From contig NZ_JALEGS010000041.1 in the NCBI RefSeq assembly GCF_022763345.1, positions 1-37,822 on the forward strand: DNA of 37,822 bases, written 5' to 3'. The position numbers and the translations under genes were made by a program. Under the pieces are notes generated by a model, which was not told the origin of the DNA, searched no databases, and worked only from the letters and a program-made list of their open reading frames with translations. This DNA comes from Phaeodactylibacter sp. GTDB lineage: Bacteria > Bacteroidota > Bacteroidia > Chitinophagales > Saprospiraceae. This document shows, in pieces, positions 8,664-14,405 of the stretch (the first letter of the stretch is position 1; every line of letters starts with the position of its first letter).

Positions 8664-8769
8664 AAAGGGGGATGCACGCATTGAACAGCGTGGCCTATGT
8701 TTAGGAATAAGGGGGAATCTTATTACTAATTTAACCACCTTTGCCGTCTCGAACGAACACCCCCCCCGA

Positions 8770-8811
8770 GCTCTACAGTTAACTTACTTTGAACAATTAC
8801 AAATGTAGAGC
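8770..8811. repeat. 8-bp inverted repeat around a promoter-like -7 box
   Basis: GCTCTACA (8770-8777) and TGTAGAGC (8804-8811) are perfect complements 26 nt apart. The right arm overlaps the leftward -7 box at 8800-8807, so the left arm lies just downstream of the predicted start site, where a repressor could act. Confidence 0.5.
8800..8807 (-). promoter_or_regulatory. Leftward promoter -7 box (TACATTTG), copy 1
   Basis: On the minus strand TACATTTG matches the Bacteroidota -7 consensus TANNTTTG. It stands exactly 23 nt downstream of the 36-bp repeat at 8831-8866, the same spacing as copy 2 at 9094-9101. No gene for it to drive is evident; the transcript would run into the hairpin-rich tract. 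Confidence 0.5.
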
Positions 8812-8830
8812 AAGGCGGGTATACGACAGG

Positions 8831-8866
8831 TAACACTTTTCTCAAAAAAAGACACGGCAGATTTAA
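8831..8866 (-). repeat. 36-bp direct repeat upstream of a -7 box, copy 1
   Basis: On the plus strand it begins TAACACTTTT and continues through an A-run to GACACGGCAGATTTAA. It matches 9125-9160 at 30 of 36 positions in the same orientation. A shorter partial copy (AAAAAGTCACGGCAGGTT) is at 7404-7421. Read leftward it sits where a -33 element plus upstream activator site would be. Confidence 0.65.
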
Positions 8867-8927
8867 GCCAAAAAGATGCCTAAGCCTGGCATAGTTGTCT
8901 GGTTCTTTGCTGAGAATAATTTGAGGA

Positions 8928-9068
8928 TTAGAGCTCGTCGAGGTCCTCCAAAACAACCACACCACCCTCTAGATATTCCTGCTCATACTCCTGAATAATC
9001 TCAGTAGTAGCCTCTTGAGCGTTGGTAATGATTCCGAGGGCGATAAGAAAAGCAATAATAGCAGTCAT
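8928..9068 (-). CDS. Small acidic secreted-peptide candidate (46 aa)
   Basis: The ATG at 9068 gives 46 residues starting MTAIIAFLIALGIITNAQ: a hydrophobic stretch ending in NAQ, a common cleavage context in this phylum. The remaining 28 residues have ten Asp/Glu, no Lys or Arg, an EGG motif and end in VVVLEDLDEL. The frame stays open upstream through codons for I-K-K-F-K-T beginning at an ATA (9084-9086), which would give a conventional signal peptide; either a non-standard start is used or the ATG at 9068 is real. A TAGTTTTG -7 box lies at 9094-9101. The gene is divergent from the 503-residue protein at 9233. No family was recognised. The frame is short, so coding status rests on the signal-like N-terminus, the promoter and the strong acidic bias. 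Confidence 0.55.
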   Translation of the reverse strand: MTAIIAFLIALGIITNAQEATTEIIQEYEQEYLEGGVVVLEDLDEL

Positions 9069-9093
9069 AGTTTTGAATTTTTTTATTGATACT

Positions 9094-9101
9094 CAAAACT
9101 A
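9094..9101 (-). promoter_or_regulatory. Promoter -7 box (TAGTTTTG) of the acidic peptide gene
   Basis: The minus strand reads TAGTTTTG, a full match to TANNTTTG, 25 nt before the peptide ATG. That predicts a 5' leader of about 20 nt. No canonical TTTG -33 box is at the usual distance. Instead the 36-bp repeat ends 23 nt upstream, hinting at an activator or alternative sigma factor. Confidence 0.55.
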
Positions 9102-9124
9102 TGGCGATATGCCAAGACCATCGA

Positions 9125-9160
9125 TAACACTTTTGCAAAAAAAAGACAGGGCAGAATTCA
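9125..9160 (-). repeat. 36-bp direct repeat upstream of a -7 box, copy 2
   Basis: It starts TAACACTTTT on the plus strand and runs through eight A residues to GACAGGGCAGAATTCA. It is 23 nt from the -7 box of the peptide gene, the same geometry as copy 1. It also lies about 72 nt upstream of the divergent gene at 9233, so it could control both directions. Confidence 0.65.
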
Positions 9161-9164
9161 ATTG

Positions 9165-9198
9165 TTTTTAGGATATTAAGTGATTAATAACCTAAAAA
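9165..9198. promoter_or_regulatory. 34-bp near-perfect palindrome in the divergent intergenic region
   Basis: TTTTTAGG (9165-9172), AT, ATTAA (9175-9179), GTGA, TTAAT (9184-9188), AA, CCTAAAAA (9191-9198): an 8-bp plus a 5-bp stem separated by a 2x2 internal mismatch and capped by a GTGA tetraloop. It is 34 nt before the start of the 503-residue gene. It could be an operator for a dimeric regulator or a 5'-UTR hairpin. Confidence 0.65.
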
Positions 9199-9232
9199 GC
9201 AGTAATTTAAAGTAGCCCAAACTGGTAATGAA

Positions 9233-10744
9233 ATGAAATTTTCAGAATTAAGAAGCCTTGTTAAAGTGATCACCCGAAATAAAATCAAGCAGATAGATGT
9301 GCTGGGTAAGGTCCCACCCGACCAGTCAAACATAGAGCAATTGTATGAAGCCCTGCAATCCAATCTGTATAAGACAGAGGAAGAAGCGTCCTTCGCTTTT
9401 TTCGGTAATTCGAAGTATCGGAGTCATTATTTCAATCGACTAAAGCGGAAGCTAAGAGATAAATTGGTGAATGCACTTTTTTTGATTGACCTAAGCCGGT
9501 CAGATTATTCTGACTACCAACGTGCCTATTATACTTGTTACCGTTATGCTGTTGCTGCACAAATCTTAATCACAGGTTACAGCCGGAAAGCTGCTGTTTC
9601 TTTGGCGAAGATGACCCTTCGTAAAGCTATTAAGTATGAGTTTTCAGATATAATACTCCAAATGGCCAAAATTCTACGTTTTCATTATGGTGTGATGGAA
9701 GGCGAAGCAAAGCAGTTTGAGCATTTTGACCACTTAATTCAAGTTTATCAACCTATTTATCAAGCGGAACTGAGCCTTGAAGGCAAGTATGCAGAGTTAG
9801 CAATGTATTTTAATACGCCTCAGTCCAACAGAAAGAAGTTTTACGCTAAAGCCAAAAACTATGCCCAAATAGCAGAGCACCAAATGAGTATATACAGTGG
9901 GTACAAGTTATTTTTATATGGCTTCTCCATTATCACGATTCAGCACCTGATTATATATGACCATAAGGAACTGCTGAATAGTTGTGACCGCGCGATCGCT
10001 TACTTCAAAAACAGGAAATACCGTTCCTCATCGGTTGCGCTGTTTTCTTTTTCTTTTAAGAAAATCCCAAGCCTGATTGCCCTCCATGCTTTTGAACGGG
10101 CGGAGCAGGAAATTGCATATTGTCTTGGGTTGACCCACAAAGGAAAGAATAACTATTTTAAGGTTCAGGAGTACGCCATCATCTTATACTTTCATGCGCA
10201 ACAGTATGAACGGGCATTAGAGGTCCTCGAAACCGTTTACAGTACAGATCAGGTTAAATATTTGCCGGAGCAAAGTAAGGAAGCCTGGCGGATTTATGAT
10301 GCCTATCTCCACTTGTTCCATGAAATAGGGCTTATTGATAACCGCCCCTCCTCCCGAAAAAGCTTTCGCTTGAATCGTTGGCTCAATACTGTGCCTAAAT
10401 ACTCTAAGGACAAGCGTGGGTTTAATGTGACCATCCTCACTATACATGTGCTTTTCCTCCTGCAGCAGGGAAAACATATGGAAATAATTGACCGCATGGA
10501 AGCTTTAAAGACTTATACCCACCGTTATCTGCGCAAAGATGGAGACTTCCGAAGCAACTGCTTTTTGAAAATGCTTAATAAAATCCCTGCCTGTAATTTT
10601 AATCCTAAAGCCGTTCAGACCAGAACGGCACACCTTAAAAAAAGGATGAATGAAATGTCGCTTTCTGAAACCTATCAAAACCTCGAATCGGAAATAGTAC
10701 CCTTTGAGCACCTCTGGAAAATTGCTATGCGTCTACTGAAATAG
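9233..10744 (+). CDS. Helical-repeat (TPR-like) protein of unknown function
   Basis: 503 residues with no signal peptide or membrane segment, so probably cytoplasmic. The start at 9233 is chosen because an ATG five bases upstream hits a stop after two codons. The sequence is almost entirely predicted helix, with spaced Tyr/Phe/Ala/Leu patterns typical of degenerate tetratricopeptide-like repeats (for example AILRFHYGVMEGEAKQF, AIILYFHAQQYERALEVLE and HVLFLLQQGKHMEIIDRME). The N-terminus has a basic patch (YFNRLKRKLRDKL, around residues 67-79) after a short helical region that could bind nucleic acid; no clear helix-turn-helix is visible. It is rich in Lys, Tyr and Phe, and A+T-richer than its right-hand neighbours. 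It is divergent from the 46-residue acidic peptide gene and convergent with the kinase gene 6 nt away. I do not recognise a named family; a peptide-binding regulator is one possibility, from context only. Confidence 0.82.
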   Translation: MKFSELRSLVKVITRNKIKQIDVLGKVPPDQSNIEQLYEALQSNLYKTEEEASFAFFGNSKYRSHYFNRLKRKLRDKLVNALFLIDLSRSDYSDYQRAYYTCYRYAVAAQILITGYSRKAAVSLAKMTLRKAIKYEFSDIILQMAKILRFHYGVMEGEAKQFEHFDHLIQVYQPIYQAELSLEGKYAELAMYFNTPQSNRKKFYAKAKNYAQIAEHQMSIYSGYKLFLYGFSIITIQHLIIYDHKELLNSCDRAIAYFKNRKYRSSSVALFSFSFKKIPSLIALHAFERAEQEIAYCLGLTHKGKNNYFKVQEYAIILYFHAQQYERALEVLETVYSTDQVKYLPEQSKEAWRIYDAYLHLFHEIGLIDNRPSSRKSFRLNRWLNTVPKYSKDKRGFNVTILTIHVLFLLQQGKHMEIIDRMEALKTYTHRYLRKDGDFRSNCFLKMLNKIPACNFNPKAVQTRTAHLKKRMNEMSLSETYQNLESEIVPFEHLWKIAMRLLK

Positions 10745-10750
10745 CTCACG

Positions 10751-11926
10751 CTAATCTTTTTTCGGCAACTGAATCGTAAAGGTGGTGCCTACGCCCTCTT
10801 CTGACCGCTTCACAAATATTTTGCCGTTGTGGTATTCCTCCACAATGCGCTTGGCCAGTGAAAGCCCCAGGCCCCACCCTCGCTTCTTGGTGGTGTAGCC
10901 CGGCCTGAATACCGTCTTGAATTTCCCTTCCGGAATGCCTTTGCCGCTATCTGTGATGTCGACATACACGAAGTCCTGATCGTCGTAAATTTCAGCTTCG
11001 ATGAACCCTTTGCCATCCATGGCATCCAGGGCATTGCGCAGGAGGTTCTCCACGACCCAGTCAAACAAGTGAGAGTTGATGTGCACCGTTTTGGGAGGCT
11101 CATCCGGCGCGGGGAAGCGGAATTCCACTTTTCTCGAAGCACGGCGCTGCATGTAAGCCCGGCAGTCGTCCAGTTCCTCATAGATATTGATGGGCTCTAA
11201 TTTAGGCGCAGAGCCGATTTTGGAGAACCGGTCTGCAATGAGCTCCAGGCGGCTCACGTCATTGCGCAATTCCCCCACCACTTCCTGTACTTCCTCATCA
11301 GACTCGCGGATGAGCTTCAAATGCTCGATCCAGGCCACGATGGCTGAAATGGGCGTGCCCAACTGATGAGCGGTTTCCTTGGCCATGCCCACCCATACCC
11401 GGTTTTGCTCTGCCCGCCTCGCAGAACTAAAGCCCATGTACCCAAAGCCTACAAAAGCGGCGATGAGGACAAACTGTACAAACGGGAAGTAACGCAATTG
11501 CCGCAACAGGGTAGACTCCTTATAATAAATACGGTGGGCAGTGCTTTGAATGGGCTCAAACCCATCTGCTTCCATTCGGGCTACCTCCTGCATCAGGTAA
11601 GCCTGGGAGGTGTCCCGGGTGTTCACACTGAAATCCACCCTGCCCCGGTCGTTGACCGCGATAACCGGAATGGTGTTGTTGGCCTGCAGAATATTCAGGT
11701 GGAGGGTAAGGTCTGGCTGAGGGCAACTGTCATTGATGATGGCTGCGATTTCATCCAGGTTGTTGAGCCGCTCCTGCGCCATTACATAGAGGGCCGCCTT
11801 ATGCCGCTCCTCTTCTGCCAGCTTATTGGAGAGGTAGGTCGTATACGCCATAGAGATCGCGACAATAATGGCGCCGGCGATGCCTAAGTATATTTTCCAG
11901 CGGGATTTTCGGTTGTAGATATCCAT
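10751..11926 (-). CDS. Membrane sensor histidine kinase (orphan)
   Basis: 391 residues. A short N-terminal region is followed by a membrane segment (about 12-30), an extracytoplasmic sensor domain of about 115 residues, and a second membrane segment (about 147-166). The cytoplasmic kinase has the H-box KETAHQLGTPISA with phospho-acceptor His187, the N-box ENLLRNALDAM (Asn294, Asn298), the G1 box DSGKGI (Asp326) and the G2 box GWGLGL (350-355), so all catalytic motifs are intact. There is no HAMP or PAS domain and no response regulator gene beside it, so its partner must lie elsewhere. It is convergent with the helical-repeat gene and divergent from the NTF2-like gene at 12070. The signal is unknown. 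Confidence 0.93.
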   Translation of the reverse strand: MDIYNRKSRWKIYLGIAGAIIVAISMAYTTYLSNKLAEEERHKAALYVMAQERLNNLDEIAAIINDSCPQPDLTLHLNILQANNTIPVIAVNDRGRVDFSVNTRDTSQAYLMQEVARMEADGFEPIQSTAHRIYYKESTLLRQLRYFPFVQFVLIAAFVGFGYMGFSSARRAEQNRVWVGMAKETAHQLGTPISAIVAWIEHLKLIRESDEEVQEVVGELRNDVSRLELIADRFSKIGSAPKLEPINIYEELDDCRAYMQRRASRKVEFRFPAPDEPPKTVHINSHLFDWVVENLLRNALDAMDGKGFIEAEIYDDQDFVYVDITDSGKGIPEGKFKTVFRPGYTTKKRGWGLGLSLAKRIVEEYHNGKIFVKRSEEGVGTTFTIQLPKKD

Positions 11927-12069
11927 ATGGGGTATCAGTCTTGAACTTATTGTACCGGCAAATTAGCAATAATCTGCCCGGGGACGGTCTTTTGGCGGCT
12001 TAGCTTTGTAATTTGTCTTAAAACGGTAGCGGAAAAGTTTTATTTTCGGATACCAAAAACAGCAAGGCC

Positions 12070-12939
12070 ATGAAGTACTATAGTTTGTTTTTTGCCGCAG
12101 CGCTGCTGCCATTTATGCTTTTCGCTCAGCACAGCCGGGAGTGGGCCGCTGTACAGGAGCCTATTCAGCAGCTTTTTGATGGGATGCGCGCTGCCGATAG
12201 CACTGCCGTGCGGGATGCTTTTATGCCGGATGCAGGCATGTTTACGGCAGTAATAGACAAGGAAGGAAAGCCTGCCTTGCACAAAGGCAGCCTCGACCGC
12301 TTCGTAGACTATGTGGGCCAGGTGGAGGAAAATGCAATGGATGAGCGAATCTGGAGCTATGACATTCGTGTAGATGGCCTTCTGGCTACGGCATGGACTT
12401 CCTACACCTTCTTTTACAACGGGGCACTTTCGCACTGTGGCACCAATGCCTTTGAGCTCTTCAAAACAGCAGACGGCTGGAAAATTTCCCATATCACAGA
12501 TACCCGCAACACCGAGGGCTGCCTGACCGAAGCCCCCAACAACCGGGCAGAAATCGATACCTTGCTGAACGCCTGGCACCGGGCTGCTGCCACGGCCGAT
12601 GCGGATGGTTTCTTTAGCAAAATGACCCAAGACGGTATTTACTTAGGCACCGATGCAACAGAACGGTGGCTGCGTGACGAGCTGAAGGCGTGGTCTTCAA
12701 AAGCCTTCGACCGGGAAGTAGCATGGCTTTTCAAACCCTACGACCGGGAGGTTTATTTCTCCAAAGACGGGCAGGCCGCCTGGTTTGAAGAGTTGCTGGA
12801 TACTCCGCACATGGGCATTTGCCGTGGCTCAGGCGTCCTCACCAATACCGAAGAAGGCTGGCGCATCCGGCACTACGATCTGGCCTTAATGGTGCCCAAT
12901 GAGCGTATGGAAGCTGTCCAAAAGGCGTTAAAGGAGTAG
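12070..12939 (+). CDS. Secreted tandem NTF2-like (SnoaL/DUF4440) protein
   Basis: 289 residues with a signal peptide (MKYYSLFFAAALLPFMLFAQ). Two NTF2-like alpha+beta domains follow: about 25-155 (VQEPIQQLFDGMRAADSTAVRDAFMPD... WSYDIRVDGLLATAWTSYTF...GWKISHITDTR) and about 160-287 (EIDTLLNAWHRAAATADADGFFSKM...GWRIRHYDLALMVPNE). Each shows the usual pattern: an initial helix pair, then a strand ending in a GW-K/R-I-x-H motif. Such domains bind small hydrophobic ligands or act as small enzymes; the substrate cannot be told. The protein is predicted to be periplasmic. It starts 143 nt from the divergent histidine kinase gene. Confidence 0.85.
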   Translation: MKYYSLFFAAALLPFMLFAQHSREWAAVQEPIQQLFDGMRAADSTAVRDAFMPDAGMFTAVIDKEGKPALHKGSLDRFVDYVGQVEENAMDERIWSYDIRVDGLLATAWTSYTFFYNGALSHCGTNAFELFKTADGWKISHITDTRNTEGCLTEAPNNRAEIDTLLNAWHRAAATADADGFFSKMTQDGIYLGTDATERWLRDELKAWSSKAFDREVAWLFKPYDREVYFSKDGQAAWFEELLDTPHMGICRGSGVLTNTEEGWRIRHYDLALMVPNERMEAVQKALKE

Positions 12940-13038
12940 CCACTGTGGAAAACTATTCTCTGCAGACTGGATTTCGTTGAAATTTATATTTACCTTGCCA
13001 TTAATGGACCCTGATTCCATTCACGGAAGTATAGTCTG

Positions 13039-13713
13039 ATGGATAAATACATTAACTACCTGCTCGCGGATATCGCAGCGGCTACTGTAAGCCTTCCTGT
13101 ACACGTGCTGTCTTTTGACGATGACGAAGACATGCCTTTCATCACAGCTGAGGAGGAAGCCAAGACTGCGCCCCGGGAGGTACTCGCCGATTTGGTGGGT
13201 GTAAAACGGGAGTGGTTCCCGCCTGCCAGCCGCCTTTCTGAAACTCACATGCTGTTGCTTGCCGAGGCCCTGACGGATTGCCTGGATGCGCACTCCTTTA
13301 TCGTTAATTTCCCGGCTGGGCTGCCTGCCCCCATTCGGTACCAGGTTTTACTGGCTGAGCTGGAGAAGGAGGTCCCGGTGTTGCAGTACAATATCTGGCA
13401 GTTAGATTTTTGTGGGTACGAGCCCAAAGGCTGCCCGTTTGGGGAGGCTTTTTGCCAATGCCAGATTTATGAACGCTGGCTGGATCAGCTCAAAAGCAGT
13501 GGGTCGGATGCAGAATTCGCAGCCAGCCTGCCCGCTTTTCTGTTCGAGCCTCAGGAAGACGATTATTCCATGGAGCGTTACCGGGCAGAGTGGGAAGAAA
13601 CCGAAGAAGAGGATTGGGGGCTTGGAGCAGACAGTGCATTTGGGGACGACCTCTTCGGTGATCTTGATGACTTCGATTTCTTCTTTGACGATGATGAAGT
13701 TCGCTGGAACTAA
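13039..13713 (+). CDS. Hypothetical protein with very acidic C-terminal tail
   Basis: 224 residues, no signal peptide or membrane segment, presumably cytoplasmic. I do not recognise the family. The middle contains a cysteine cluster (CGYEPKGCPFGEAFCQCQIYERW, with four Cys between about residues 125 and 141) that might bind metal. The final 45 residues or so are dominated by Asp/Glu and Phe (FGDDLFGDLDDFDFFFDDDE), reminiscent of acidic interaction tails. Composition matches the neighbours and the ATG at 13039 is the natural start. It is convergent with the lipoprotein gene at 13748. A real gene is likely from length and codon use; the function is unknown. Confidence 0.75.
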   Translation: MDKYINYLLADIAAATVSLPVHVLSFDDDEDMPFITAEEEAKTAPREVLADLVGVKREWFPPASRLSETHMLLLAEALTDCLDAHSFIVNFPAGLPAPIRYQVLLAELEKEVPVLQYNIWQLDFCGYEPKGCPFGEAFCQCQIYERWLDQLKSSGSDAEFAASLPAFLFEPQEDDYSMERYRAEWEETEEEDWGLGADSAFGDDLFGDLDDFDFFFDDDEVRWN

Positions 13714-13747
13714 TTTTTCATTGCCAGAGCCTTTGTCCGTCTGCCAT

Positions 13748-14206
13748 TTATTCAAAACGCTCTTTTAGTTCCTGCCAGTCTTTCCTTAGCCCGTCAACGG
13801 CATCGTCAAACATAGCATCCGGCTCATCAAAAAGGGCTTCTGTCTCTTCCTGTATTTTGCGCAGGGTGCTTTTGTCTTTTCCTTTGAGCTCCTTTACAAG
13901 CCCATCCCCGTAGCGCTGATAGTAGTACCGCAGTGACTGCCTCCAAAACCGACGCTTTTCCCTGCCGGTCATTTCCGGCTCATGGATGTCGTAGCATTCT
14001 TCGACATAGCTGCGGAAGGCCGCATCGTATTTAGACCACCCGGGGTCAGAAGCAGGCAAGTCTGCCGTCCTGGCATCTTCCAGCAATTCGTAGTATTGGG
14101 CCAGAAAAGCTGCTTTATCTGCCCCGCACGTACTACGGGTACAGGCACTGAAGCAGAATGCCGCAAGCCCGGCAATACAAAGGTATCGGCATGTTTGTGC
14201 CAGCAT
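13748..14206 (-). CDS. Small lipoprotein, possibly DUF6565-like
   Basis: The start at 14206 is preferred over an open-frame start at 14260 because it gives a lipoprotein signal directly (MLAQTCRYLCIAGLAAFCFSAC, predicted lipidated Cys22). The mature part of about 130 residues is helical and charged. It has the pattern FLAQYYELLEDA...GWSKYDAAFRSYVEECYD and ends DAVDGLRKDWQELKERFE, resembling small Bacteroidota lipoproteins of the DUF6565 type; that assignment is tentative. It is predicted to be anchored in the envelope. Function unknown. Confidence 0.72.
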   Translation of the reverse strand: MLAQTCRYLCIAGLAAFCFSACTRSTCGADKAAFLAQYYELLEDARTADLPASDPGWSKYDAAFRSYVEECYDIHEPEMTGREKRRFWRQSLRYYYQRYGDGLVKELKGKDKSTLRKIQEETEALFDEPDAMFDDAVDGLRKDWQELKERFE

Positions 14207-14405
14207 AGGAAGTATTTTATTGGGTAATGTCAACCCCAAAATAACGGGCAAACAGTTCAAAAATTACGCTAAAAACTGTATTTTGAGGCTTCATTGTTGT
14301 TTGAAGCGCTACGAACCCCTGATGCCCGCTCTCTGTTCCGCATTAATATCAGTCCGGCCCCAGATAAGCATGCCAAAAGGTAGTCGCGCTCTTTGAAGTG
14401 AAATC

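Larger units (their letters stand above)
7405..8927. other. 1.5-kb gene-free, hairpin-rich tract
   Basis: No open frame here has convincing composition, family motifs or a sensible start. The stretch is packed with inverted repeats (7588-7616, 7645-7674, 7835-7919, 7940-7966, 8120-8138, 8162-8184, 8508-8524, 8643-8663, 8770-8811) and short direct repeats (CATCAGAGAAGGCT at 7651 and 8569; TAGAGAAAGGGG at 7930 and 8659; GGAGCATGCA at 7812 and 8432). A promoter-like module at 8800-8866 points leftward into it. It may encode structured RNA, be a decayed set of small genes, or be remnants of mobile DNA. Confidence 0.65.

Noticed and set aside
7405..8927. Integron attC array or CRISPR array
   Set aside because: The hairpins are unrelated in sequence, lack GTTRRRY core sites and are not regularly spaced, and there are no repeat-spacer units.
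8726..8965. 79-codon leftward frame overlapping the acidic peptide gene
   Set aside because: It is in a different frame, crosses the duplicated promoter module and the C tract, and has no family character.
12040..12630. 196-codon leftward frame over the NTF2-like gene
   Set aside because: Antisense to a gene with a signal peptide and two recognisable domains.
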